Origin: Candidatus Didemnitutus sp. | GTDB lineage: Bacteria; Verrucomicrobiota; Verrucomicrobiia; Opitutales; Opitutaceae | Assembly (NCBI GenBank): GCA_019634575.1 | Contig: JAHCAY010000001.1 | Span: 2,790,001-2,854,000, forward strand | Direction: 5' to 3' | DNA length: 64,000 nt | Shown: positions 8,383 through 18,846 of the stretch, one piece after another | Layout of the letters: the number at the start of each line of letters is the position of its first letter | How positions within the stretch are numbered: position 1 is the stretch's first letter | The notes under the pieces: generated by a model | Database searches by the model: none | What the model was told of the DNA's origin: nothing | The model's input: the letters and a program-made list of their open reading frames with translations, nothing else | Made by a program: the position numbers and the translations under genes

Positions 8383-10733
8383 GCGCCGCGCAGCTGTTTC
8401 AGCAACTCGTCGATCGACGCGATCGTCTCCGTGTCACCCTCGATCACCGCGAGCCGCCGCGCGTCGGCGAGATGTTCGAGCCCTTCGAGCGGACGCTTCA
8501 AATCGAACAGCCGTCGCGCCAGCCGCAATTCCAACCCCGAGTTCACCGGCCCGCTGCGCTCGGCGGCGCGCAGGAAACGCACCTGCGCCTCCGCGCCGCC
8601 GCGCGCTTCCGCGAAAAGCGCAGCCCGCAGATTGTTCGCTTGGTTGCGCGACTGGTGATCGACGGCCGCGAGCGTCGCTTGCTCGGCCGTGTCGCGCTGG
8701 CCGGTCTCGAGCAGCAACGCCACGAGTTCCTCCACCGCAGCCTGCTGCCCCGGATCGCGCTCGAGGATCGCCCGCAATTCGCGCTCGGCGCCGGCGTTGT
8801 CGCGACCGTGCAGTTCGCGCGCGCGGAAGAGCCGCGCGTTGGCGTCGTTCGGTGCGAGCGCGAGCAGCTCATCGAGGTGTTGCCGGTAAGCATCGGGGCG
8901 CTTCGTGCGCGCAAACAAGTCGCCGAATGCCGGCGCCAGCGCCACCCGCTCGCGCGGCGTGCAATGCGCCGCCGTCGCGCGGAGCAGTTTCTCCGCCACG
9001 TCGTAGCGCCCAAGTCGCGCCAGCTTGATGGCCTCGTCCGCTGCGAGCGCGTAGTTGTAGGGCTGGAGTTTTTGCGCGCGTTGCGACGCCGCGAGCGCGC
9101 CGGGCAGATCGCCGAGATCGTCCGCGATTTCCTGCTCCAGTTTCGCGAGGTCGGCGCTCTCCGGATCGGCCGCGACCGCGGCCGTGATCACGCGCTTTGC
9201 CTCCTGCAGCGCCGCCGGACTGCGGCTCGCCGCCTGCGCGACCGCCAGCTCGCGCCCGAGCCGCGCCATGTCCTCGGGATAGGTGACTTGATTGGGAAAC
9301 GGCGGACTCTGCACGATCGGCGCGAGGCGTTGCAGCACGTTGAAGCGCTCGCGCGCCGTATAGCCGAGCGCGGCGGCGCATGAGTTCGCGTCGAGAAATT
9401 CCTTTTTCTCCGGCGACGGCAGCAGCGCCACGGCGCCCTCCGCCATCGCGCGCGCGATGCGATAGTTGCCCTCCCAATCGAAGTGCACGTGCTCGAAGAG
9501 CAGCTCGCGACCCGCGATGGGCGCCGTGGATTCCGGATCGGAACCGAGCAGGCGCGCCGTGTCCACGAGCCGCACCTTGCCGCCCTCTGCGGCGACGGCG
9601 CGCACGATGCCGTTCAATCGCGGATCGGGCCGGAAACGCAGCGCATCCCAATGCAGCGCCTCGATAAAAAGCCTCCGCGCCTCGCCCTCATGTCCCCCCT
9701 GCTGTTCCAACGCACCGAGAAGGAACAGCGTCTCCGCATGATGCGGATCGAGCTGCCGCGCCGCCTCGAGATGCGCGCGCGCCGACGCGGCGTCACCGAG
9801 CTTCCACGCCACGCGGCCGGCGTCGAACTCGCGTTGCCAGCGCGCCAGCTCGTCACCCACGAGGTCGGCGCGATGCAGCGAGAGCAGCGGCGGGCAATCC
9901 ATCAGGTTCGCGACGACCGTGGCCAACAACACCGGCGCACCGGCATCGTTCGCCACACGCACGATGTCGCGCAGGTTCTTTTCAAAGTTGCGATAGACCG
10001 TCTCGAGTCGCGGGTCGTCGCCCGCGACCGCCTGATTCACGAACATGCTCATGCCGCCCCATTCGACGGCCTTGGAGCGTGCCGCGAGTTTCGCGAACAG
10101 CGCGCCGAGCAGTTGCCCGGTGCGCGTCGATTTCACCGCCACGCTCGCGCGGATGACCCACAGCGGCGGCGAGCTCGCCAGATACGCGCAGCCCGGACCG
10201 TAGGGGCCGACGACCTCGTTGTTGCCGAGATAGACGACGAAGAGGTCGGGCGAAAACGCCGTGAAGTCCCGCGCGATCTGGTAGACAGCGTGCGAGTTGA
10301 TCGCCACGACGCCGGCGTTCAGCACTTCGATGCGGCGGCCGGGATACAGCGCGCGCAGCTGGGCGCGCAACTGCGGCGCGAAGCCGAACATCGGCGCCGG
10401 CACGCCCTGCGCCGCCGACTCGCCGAGGACGACGACGCGCAATGTGTTCGCCGGTTTTTCCTGCGCGACGCGGAAGTTCAGCGGCCGCAGGTCGAAGCTC
10501 TCCGGCATGAACAGCCGCACGTAATCCGGATTCGTGCGAAACAGGCCCGGCTCGCGATCCGGAATCAGAAAACCCGTCGCGCGCCCGTAGCCCGCGACAC
10601 GCAACCCGAGTTCCAATCCCGCGACGAGCAACGCCGGCAACGCCACCACCGCCAGCGCGCGAAACACCCACAGCCGCGCGCGCGTGGTTGCGGACACAGG
10701 CCGCGGCGGAGCATCGGAGCGGGGCACACTCAT
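8379..10733 (-). CDS. Membrane-anchored SGNH hydrolase-like protein with TPR repeats
   Basis: 784 residues. After a short basic N-terminus there is one transmembrane helix at about 24-45. The SGNH/GDSL-like domain has VVVLGESAAQG (block I Ser, GES in place of GDS), YLGNNEVVGP (block III) and EHVHFDWEGN (block V Asp/His region). TPR-like helical repeats occur within and after it, through the C-terminus. The protein probably faces the periplasm. It is the first gene of the carbamoyltransferase operon and overlaps the next gene by 4 bases. Likely role: acyl or other ester transfer or hydrolysis on the molecule the operon modifies (inference). Confidence 0.88.
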   Translation of the reverse strand: MSVPRSDAPPRPVSATTRARLWVFRALAVVALPALLVAGLELGLRVAGYGRATGFLIPDREPGLFRTNPDYVRLFMPESFDLRPLNFRVAQEKPANTLRVVVLGESAAQGVPAPMFGFAPQLRAQLRALYPGRRIEVLNAGVVAINSHAVYQIARDFTAFSPDLFVVYLGNNEVVGPYGPGCAYLASSPPLWVIRASVAVKSTRTGQLLGALFAKLAARSKAVEWGGMSMFVNQAVAGDDPRLETVYRNFEKNLRDIVRVANDAGAPVLLATVVANLMDCPPLLSLHRADLVGDELARWQREFDAGRVAWKLGDAASARAHLEAARQLDPHHAETLFLLGALEQQGGHEGEARRLFIEALHWDALRFRPDPRLNGIVRAVAAEGGKVRLVDTARLLGSDPESTAPIAGRELLFEHVHFDWEGNYRIARAMAEGAVALLPSPEKKEFLDANSCAAALGYTARERFNVLQRLAPIVQSPPFPNQVTYPEDMARLGRELAVAQAASRSPAALQEAKRVITAAVAADPESADLAKLEQEIADDLGDLPGALAASQRAQKLQPYNYALAADEAIKLARLGRYDVAEKLLRATAAHCTPRERVALAPAFGDLFARTKRPDAYRQHLDELLALAPNDANARLFRARELHGRDNAGAERELRAILERDPGQQAAVEELVALLLETGQRDTAEQATLAAVDHQSRNQANNLRAALFAEARGGAEAQVRFLRAAERSGPVNSGLELRLARRLFDLKRPLEGLEHLADARRLAVIEGDTETIASIDELLKQLRGA

Positions 10734-10882
10734 GGGGGAAAGGGCGCGCAGGATGCGCAGCCTCGCGCAACCGTGTCAACCGAGCCGCCGGCCCATCGCG
10801 GCCGTCTTCGCCGCACAAAACCGCGAAGCCTGCGAAAAATCTTCACTACGCATTACGTAAATTCGGCCACGCCGCCGCGCGC

Positions 10883-11140
10883 TTACGACGCGGGCGACCC
10901 GGACTCGCCCGCCGCGAGCTCTCGCCGCGCCTGCCCGAGCTGCGCCGCGATCCGCGCCTTCATCGTCGCGTCCCAGTGCTTCTCGTTCGCGTGGCGCTGC
11001 CGGTCTTCCAGCCAGGCGATGTGATCGCGCAACCGTTGGAGCTCCGCCGGGCCGTGCGGCTTTTTCGTGCGCAGGCGCAGCACGACGAACAGCGTCGCGG
11101 TCAACCCCGCGACGAAAAGAATGGCCATGGCTTCGGGCAT
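10883..11140 (-). CDS. Small single-span membrane protein with coiled-coil tail
   Basis: 85 residues: one transmembrane helix at about 5-22, then a charged helical tail (LQRLRDHIAWLEDRQRHANE). The layout of one helix plus a short coiled coil resembles PspB-type phage-shock proteins, but sequence similarity is not strong enough to name it. An internal ATG 12 bases downstream is an alternative start. It is divergent from the TerB operon, with 103 bases between, so the two may share a control region. Confidence 0.55.
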   Translation of the reverse strand: MPEAMAILFVAGLTATLFVVLRLRTKKPHGPAELQRLRDHIAWLEDRQRHANEKHWDATMKARIAAQLGQARRELAAGESGSPAS

Positions 11141-11243
11141 CGCTGCGCACCCTGCGGACGGATGCCGCGCTTGCAAGAAACCTTGCTCGGGGCTGCCTCG
11201 CTGATTTGATGCGACCAACGTTCGGGGCCACGGACGCAAACTT

Positions 11244-13601
11244 GTGCTTTGGTTGTTCGTTATCGCCCTCGTGATCGGCGCTGCCATCGGCGGCGGGGCT
11301 GGAGCATTTTGGGGCCTTCTGATTGCTGGCGTTATCGTTTTGTTCGTTCGCGCGAACCGGTCCGAGGAAACGCCCCCGCCAACGTCGAGTTCGTCTCGAA
11401 GGAAAACCTCGCTGGAACCTGCACCTGTCGCGCCCGCTGCGCCTGCGGCACCCAAACGGCGTCGCGCGCGCGAACAAATGCGCTGGTTGCCGGCGAACAC
11501 ATCCATCGATCTCCACAGTCATACGCTGCCGTCGGGCCTGATCTACGTCCAAGGCGGCGCTTGCGACATCTTCGAACCCTCCGCGATCAACGTCGATTTG
11601 GAGGTCAGCTCCCCCAAATCCGCGCTCGGCCTCGAGCTGCCCTATTGGCCGGCTTACGCCTTCATCACGCCAGCGCAACGCGGTGCTTATCTCGAATGGC
11701 TCGCCAACGGCCGCCGCGATGCAAATCCCGCAACCCGCAACTTCGGTTATCTCTTTCTGTTCTTCTACGGTCTCGAACGCCGTGTGCTGATCGAGAAGGA
11801 CTACGCACCGGAAATCGGCCATGAAATCGCCAATCTCGTCACGCTCTACGCGCCACACGGTCGCTCGAAATCGTTGCCGAGCTACTTCTGTCAGCTTCTG
11901 CATTTCTGGGCTCATCGCCAAGGCGAGTCGCGCTACGCCGAACTCTGGCCTTGGATTCTCGGACTCGAACAGGGTGTCGTCGACGAGGACGAGCTGCACC
12001 TGATCCTTGGCAATCTCGCTACCCGCGGCGAGCGCGCGCCAGCCGAAGTCGCGCGCGAAATCGCTTATCACGATCCCGACGCCGTGCGCTCGAACGTCAC
12101 GACGCGGTCACCCGAAGATTTCCGCCGGATGTTCGGCGAGCGTTTCGCCGCGGAGTTTCCGCACGGGCTGGCGCTCCAACCCGGATCGCGTCCCGTCCGC
12201 ATCCGTTATCGTCCGGCGAGCTCGGCGTTGCGCGATCCTGCCGATTCCGGCGAACTCGACGCGATCACGCAGTTCGCTGAGATCCCCGCTGCCGAACGCA
12301 CGCGCTTGGTCGCGCTCTGGAACGAATGTTGCCGCAGCCTCCTAGGCTACATGCGCGCAAAGGCACGCGCCGTCGGCAAATCCGTCGATCTGGCCACGCT
12401 CGCCGCGCTCCCCTCCGAATTGCGTCGATCGGAGGCGGCCGGCCCCGCCGCTCAACTCGCGGAATTTCTCACCACCGCCGCCAAGGACGGCGATTTTCAT
12501 TTCAGCACGGCGGCGCCGCTCTTCGCCTTTTTTGGCGAGGCTGCGCGCGACACCTACACGCTCACTCAGTCCCGAAATCTCGCCGCCGCTCTCGACACTC
12601 TCGGATGGCAGATCGAGCCCGACCCGCGGCATCACAGCGCTTCGCTCGCGGCCGAACAGGAAATCGTGCTCTTCCGTGGCGCCGACGCGTCGCTCTCGCC
12701 GGACTTTCTCGGCCATTGCGGCGCCGTGCAACTCGCGGTGTTCATCGCGGGCGCCGACGGCTCCTTCGATCTCCGCGAAAATGAGGTCATCTCGCTCCTC
12801 GTCGACCACTCCTCCGTTTCCGTTCACGAGCGTGGCCGTCTGCGCGCCTGGACCGCCCTCCTGAATCGCAACCAGGATAGCGCCCCCGCCAGCGTGACGA
12901 AAATCGCCAAAGCCGTGCCCGCAGAGAAAGCGCAAGCGGTGGCGCAGATGCTTTGCCGCATCGCTTCCGCCGACGGCATCGTCACCAAAACCGAAGACCG
13001 CGCGCTCCAACGCATCTTCAAGGCTCTCGGGCTCTCCGCGGCGCTCCAGGACGAATTCGAACGTTATCTTGCTGGATTTGGCGAGGCGCAGGTTACCACC
13101 GCCGAACCCGAAGAACCCGGCGAACCGATTCCCGGCGCGACGCCGGCAACATCGACCTTCACCATCGACCGCGAACGCCTCCGGCAGCTCACGGCCGAGA
13201 CACGCGAAGTCATCCACATTCTTTCCGTCGCGATGGCCGAAGCCGAACCGACAGCCACGGCAGAGCCCTCCAACCCACCCACAGGGGTCGCGCCTGATTA
13301 CCCTTCTCGCGTTCCTCCCGCAGCGCTCGTCGCGGCCGCGATCCCAGCGTGGTGCGCCACGCTCCCGCCGATGTATGCACCGCTGCTCGTCCGGCTCGTG
13401 GCACAATCCGACCCTTGGCCCCGCGCCGAATTCGACGCAGCCGCACGCGCCGCGAATGTGATGCCCGACGCCGCCTACTCCGCCATCAACGAGTGGGCCG
13501 ACGACACGCTCGGCGACTTCCTCCTCGTTGGCGAAGACCCGGTGGAACTCCAACGCGAACTCCTTTCTCATGACGCACGCACTCAAAATCAAACCGCGTG
13601 A
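11244..13601 (+). CDS. TerB-N / TerB / TerB-C domain membrane protein
   Basis: 785 residues. Starts at GTG with a hydrophobic hairpin at about 2-35, then a Pro/Ser/Arg-rich linker. A TerB-N-like domain follows (IDLHSHTLPSGLIYVQGG, ELPYWPAYAFITPAQR, YLFLFFYGLERR). TerB-like helical modules come next (VFIAGADGSFDLRENEVI and IASADGIVTKTEDRALQRI, acidic metal-site-like motifs). A TerB-C-like end (YSAINEWADDTLGDFLL) closes the protein. TerB domains occur in tellurite-resistance-linked stress and phage-defence gene sets. The gene overlaps the next one by 32 bases, so the three genes form one operon. Probably a membrane-tethered scaffold or sensor. Confidence 0.85.
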   Translation: MLWLFVIALVIGAAIGGGAGAFWGLLIAGVIVLFVRANRSEETPPPTSSSSRRKTSLEPAPVAPAAPAAPKRRRAREQMRWLPANTSIDLHSHTLPSGLIYVQGGACDIFEPSAINVDLEVSSPKSALGLELPYWPAYAFITPAQRGAYLEWLANGRRDANPATRNFGYLFLFFYGLERRVLIEKDYAPEIGHEIANLVTLYAPHGRSKSLPSYFCQLLHFWAHRQGESRYAELWPWILGLEQGVVDEDELHLILGNLATRGERAPAEVAREIAYHDPDAVRSNVTTRSPEDFRRMFGERFAAEFPHGLALQPGSRPVRIRYRPASSALRDPADSGELDAITQFAEIPAAERTRLVALWNECCRSLLGYMRAKARAVGKSVDLATLAALPSELRRSEAAGPAAQLAEFLTTAAKDGDFHFSTAAPLFAFFGEAARDTYTLTQSRNLAAALDTLGWQIEPDPRHHSASLAAEQEIVLFRGADASLSPDFLGHCGAVQLAVFIAGADGSFDLRENEVISLLVDHSSVSVHERGRLRAWTALLNRNQDSAPASVTKIAKAVPAEKAQAVAQMLCRIASADGIVTKTEDRALQRIFKALGLSAALQDEFERYLAGFGEAQVTTAEPEEPGEPIPGATPATSTFTIDRERLRQLTAETREVIHILSVAMAEAEPTATAEPSNPPTGVAPDYPSRVPPAALVAAAIPAWCATLPPMYAPLLVRLVAQSDPWPRAEFDAAARAANVMPDAAYSAINEWADDTLGDFLLVGEDPVELQRELLSHDARTQNQTA

Positions 13602-14913
13602 ACGCGACGCCGTTCTCCAGTCGCTCCAAGCCGGCCTCGTGCCGAAGATCGGCCTGCATCTCATCCAAGTCGGCCGCAAGCAGGAGGTCTCCGCGATGCT
13701 CAAGGACCTCGAGCGCATCGAAAGCGGCGGCGCCGCGTTCCGCGTGATCGTGGGGCGCTTCGGTGCGGGCAAAAGCTTCTTTCTCACACTCACACGCAAC
13801 CTCGCCCTGCAAAAGCGCCTCGTCGTCGCTTCCGCCGACATCACGATGGATCGACGGCTTCAAGCCTCGGGCGGCCAGGCACGCGCGCTCTATTCCGAAC
13901 TCGTGCGCAATATCGCCACCAAGGCCAAACCGGAAGGCGGCGCGCTCCGCTCCGTTTGCGAAGGCTGGATCGTCAACGTCCAACATGCGGTCAAATCCGC
14001 CGGCGGCACCGACGAACAAGTCTCGCAAAAAATTCGTGCCGATCTCCGCGACCTCAACGACCTCGTCGGCGGCTATGCTTTCGCCGAGGTGCTCGCGAAA
14101 TACTACGAAGGCTTCGCGGCCGGCAACGACGCCCTCCAGACCGCCGCGCTGCGCTGGCTCCGTGGTGAATACTCCACGAAGACCGAAGCCCGGCAGGATC
14201 TCGGCGTCCGCGAGATCGTCGACGACGAGAATTACTACGCGGTGCTGAAACTCCTCGCCGCATTCGTCCGCAAAGCCGGTTACGCCGGCCTCTACGTCTG
14301 CCTCGACGAAATGGTCGTGCTTTCTCATCGCCTGCCCAGCTCCCGCGCCCGGCAGACCAACTACGAGACGTTGCTCACCATCCTGAACGATTGCTTCCAA
14401 GGCGGCGCTGAGGGCATCGGATTTCTCCTCGCAGGCACGGACGAGTTTCTCGAAGACCGGCGCCGCGGCCTGTTCAGTTACGAAGCGCTGCGCTCGCGCT
14501 TGGCGGATAACCAATTCGCGACCGGCGGCGTCACCGATCTCGCCGGCCCCGTCATCCGTCTTCCGAGCCTGACCGCCGAGGATCTGTTCGTGCTCCTTTC
14601 AAACATCGTGAACGTCCACGCGAGCGGTGATCCCGCCCGACGTCTCGTCGGTGACGATGCGATCGAAGCCGTCCTGCACCGCGCCAACGAAGTGCTCGGC
14701 GCCGAATTCTTCAAAACCCCGCGCGATGTCGTGCGCTCATTCGTCGGCCTGATCAATCTGCTCGAACAAAACCCCGGCACCGACTGGCACGCTCTCGTGA
14801 AGGCCGATTTCATTCGCAAGCCCTCTGCGCCACTCTCCGCCGAAGAAGCCGTGGCCGCCGGGGAAGTCGCCGCCGAAATCGACAGCGACGATCTCACGGC
14901 CTTCAAGCTCTGA
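13570..14913 (+). CDS. BrxD-like P-loop ATPase (DUF2791 family)
   Basis: 447 residues. Walker A is GRFGAGKSF at about 61-69, and Walker B-like YVCLDEMVVL lies near 241-250. The opening (LQSLQAGLVPKIGLHLIQVGR) and overall length match the ATPases called BrxD in some BREX phage-defence systems. ATG 13570 was preferred over an in-frame TTG 42 bases upstream because it begins family-like sequence. It overlaps the TerB gene and ends 3 bases before the helicase start. Likely an ATP-driven switch working with the helicase on DNA or translocating complexes (family knowledge plus context). Confidence 0.85.
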   Translation: MTHALKIKPRERDAVLQSLQAGLVPKIGLHLIQVGRKQEVSAMLKDLERIESGGAAFRVIVGRFGAGKSFFLTLTRNLALQKRLVVASADITMDRRLQASGGQARALYSELVRNIATKAKPEGGALRSVCEGWIVNVQHAVKSAGGTDEQVSQKIRADLRDLNDLVGGYAFAEVLAKYYEGFAAGNDALQTAALRWLRGEYSTKTEARQDLGVREIVDDENYYAVLKLLAAFVRKAGYAGLYVCLDEMVVLSHRLPSSRARQTNYETLLTILNDCFQGGAEGIGFLLAGTDEFLEDRRRGLFSYEALRSRLADNQFATGGVTDLAGPVIRLPSLTAEDLFVLLSNIVNVHASGDPARRLVGDDAIEAVLHRANEVLGAEFFKTPRDVVRSFVGLINLLEQNPGTDWHALVKADFIRKPSAPLSAEEAVAAGEVAAEIDSDDLTAFKL

Positions 14914-14916
14914 GCC

Positions 14917-17235
14917 GTGGCCGAGCCGGCCTTCCATTTGCTGAGCCCCGGCGTTCAGCAGGCGATTCACCGCCTGCGCTGGACGTCACTGCGCCCGATC
15001 CAGACCACCGCGATTCACACGCTGCTCGAATCCGAAGACGACGCGATCGTCACCGCGCCCACCGCCGGCGGCAAAACCGAGGCCGCGTTCCTGCCGATTC
15101 TCTCCCGCCTCGACGAACAACGCAGCCGCGTCGCGATCTACGTCAGCCCCTTGAAGGCGCTGATCAACGACCAATGGCGCCGGCTCGACGCGCTGTGCGC
15201 GGACCTAGAGATTCCCATTCGCCGCTGGCACGGCGACGTCTCCGTGACGGAGAAAAAGGCGTTCCGCGAACACCCGTCCGGCGTCGTGCTCATCACCCCC
15301 GAGTCGCTTGAGTCCAACTTCGTCAATTACGGCCGAGCACTGCCGCGCATCTACGCGCAAACCGCCTTTATTGTGATCGACGAACTGCACGTGTTCATCG
15401 ATGGCGTGCGCGGCATGCACCTCCGCAGCCTTATCGCGCGACTTTGCGCTTCAGCCGGATGCTCGCCGCGCCTCGTCGGTCTTTCCGCCACTCTGGGCGA
15501 ACCCACGCTCGCGCAACAATTCCTCCGCCCCGACGCCCCCGAGCGCGTGCGCCTCATCGCCGAAGCAGGCCGGAGCCGCGACATCCGCCTCGGCCTGCGC
15601 GCCTATCTCGAACGTCCGCGTCTTCAGGAAGGGGCAAAACTTGTCCGCCGCCTCACGCCCGCCGAAGCCGGCGTCGTTGCGCCGAACGTGATCGGCCAGG
15701 CTTGGCAATCCGCCACTCCGATTGCCGATCTCGGCCCGAGCCTCGGCCTGCCCCCGCGCGAGGCAGACACACTGCCGCGCGACGCCATCGATGACATTGC
15801 GGATGACGTCGCCGCACATTTCCAGGACGGCAAGAACCTCCTTTTCGGCAACAGCCGCCGCACGCTCGAAGAGCTGGCGGACCTCCTCCATGCGAAAGCG
15901 CGCGCCGGACAATGGCGGCACGATCCGTTTCACGTTCATCATGGATCGCTCGCCCGCAGTGTGCGCGAAGAAGTCGAGGCAACCTTGCGCGAAACCGCGG
16001 TGCCCACCACCGCGCTCTGCACGAGCACGCTCGAACTCGGTATCGATCTCGGCGATGTCCGCACCGTCGGCCAGATCGATCCACCGTGGAGCGTCGCCGC
16101 CGCGATGCAACGCCTCGGCCGCTCCGGCCGGCGCGGCGACGCCGCCCGCATGCGTTTCTACGTGCGCGACGAGACTCCCCGCGTCGATTCGAGTCTAACT
16201 GACCTGCTCTACCCGCGCCTGCTGCGCACGCTCGCGGTCGTTCGTCTGATGCTGGCTCGCTGGGTCGAAGCGCCAGCTACGGAACGCCTCCACCTCAGCA
16301 CGCTCGTTCATCAAATAATGAGCGTGCTGCGCCAGACCGGCGGCGTGCCGGCCGACGCGCTCTTCGATCAACTTTGCCGGCGCGGACCGTTTCGCCGTGT
16401 GAACCAGCCGCTCTTCGTCCGCATTCTGCGCGGACTAGCGGCGCACGCCGTCATCGAGCAAGTTCCTTCCGGTGAAATCATCCTCGCTCTCCACGGCGAG
16501 CGCCTGACCGCTGAGCACGACTTCTACGCCGCCTTCGCATCGAACGAAGTGTTCACGGTTCGGCATGGCGACGAGACCGTCGGCGAAATGCCCGCCGACA
16601 CCGTCCCGCCGGAGACACAGTGCTTCATCCTCAACGGCCGCCGCTGGCGCGTCGATCAAGTCAGCCCAGCCGAAAAAACGGTGTGGGTCGCACCGACCAC
16701 CGAACGTGTGCCGCCGCTATTCGTCGGCGAAGGCGGCGAGATCGACAGCCGCATCTTCGCCGAGATGCGCAGCCTGCTGAACTCCGACGAACTGCCGCGC
16801 TTCGCCGACACCGCTGCGCTTCAACTCCTCGCTGCCGCCCGCCGCGCGGCCCGAGCGAGCGGCGCGTCGAATTCCGGTATCGTTCCGACCGGCAAAGTCG
16901 TCCTTTGGTATCCTTGGGTTGGCACAAAAACTTTCCGCACCCTACGACTCCTCCTCGAATGCGCCGGCCACGATTATCACTACGATGAACTTTGTCTCGC
17001 CATCGCCGCTCCGAGCGTGAGTTCGTTCCGGGAGATTATTGTCGGACTGAGCCAGGCTCATTTCTCCGCGGTCGAACTCGCCGCGCGGATGGAGGTGAAA
17101 TCCTTCGACAAATACGACGAGCTCCTGCCTCCCGACGTCGTCGACGAGATGAACGCCTCCGATCGCATTGATCTGCCCGGCGCCTTCGCTGCGATTAACC
17201 ACGCTGTGCGCACGTCCGCGGAGCTTTGGCGTTGA
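14917..17235 (+). CDS. Lhr/BrxHI-like DEAD/DEAH-box helicase
   Basis: 772-residue superfamily 2 helicase. Motif I is APTAGGKTE (about 47-55), motif II is DELH (about 155), motif III is LSATLGEP (about 189) and motif VI is QRLGRSGRRGD (about 398). The arrangement is that of Lhr-type helicases, including BrxHI of BREX subtypes. A C-terminal extension of about 300 residues is less recognisable. The GTG start lies 3 bases after the ATPase stop, so coupling is likely. No methylase, PglZ or BrxC/PglY gene is nearby, so this is not a full BREX locus. Confidence 0.9.
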   Translation: MAEPAFHLLSPGVQQAIHRLRWTSLRPIQTTAIHTLLESEDDAIVTAPTAGGKTEAAFLPILSRLDEQRSRVAIYVSPLKALINDQWRRLDALCADLEIPIRRWHGDVSVTEKKAFREHPSGVVLITPESLESNFVNYGRALPRIYAQTAFIVIDELHVFIDGVRGMHLRSLIARLCASAGCSPRLVGLSATLGEPTLAQQFLRPDAPERVRLIAEAGRSRDIRLGLRAYLERPRLQEGAKLVRRLTPAEAGVVAPNVIGQAWQSATPIADLGPSLGLPPREADTLPRDAIDDIADDVAAHFQDGKNLLFGNSRRTLEELADLLHAKARAGQWRHDPFHVHHGSLARSVREEVEATLRETAVPTTALCTSTLELGIDLGDVRTVGQIDPPWSVAAAMQRLGRSGRRGDAARMRFYVRDETPRVDSSLTDLLYPRLLRTLAVVRLMLARWVEAPATERLHLSTLVHQIMSVLRQTGGVPADALFDQLCRRGPFRRVNQPLFVRILRGLAAHAVIEQVPSGEIILALHGERLTAEHDFYAAFASNEVFTVRHGDETVGEMPADTVPPETQCFILNGRRWRVDQVSPAEKTVWVAPTTERVPPLFVGEGGEIDSRIFAEMRSLLNSDELPRFADTAALQLLAAARRAARASGASNSGIVPTGKVVLWYPWVGTKTFRTLRLLLECAGHDYHYDELCLAIAAPSVSSFREIIVGLSQAHFSAVELAARMEVKSFDKYDELLPPDVVDEMNASDRIDLPGAFAAINHAVRTSAELWR

Positions 17236-17268
17236 AGTCGCGCGCAATCCGTCCGGCAATCGCCCGCG

Positions 17269-18681
<1,413 letters not shown>

Positions 18682-18846
18682 CCACCAGCGCCGCGCGCTC
18701 GGACGCCGCGCGGTTGGGTGCAGGCAACCGACGAGGGAACCGCGTCGCGCGGCTCGTTTTTCGCGAAAAAATTCCTAAGCTCATCTTCCGCAACCGCCTC
18801 GCGGCGCTTCGTCGCCGCCGGCACGTTTCCGGCAATTCTCCCCCGC

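Noticed and set aside
11244..17235. Complete BREX locus
   Set aside because: Only BrxD- and BrxHI-like genes are present. No PglZ phosphatase, BrxX methylase, BrxC/PglY or BrxL lies nearby.
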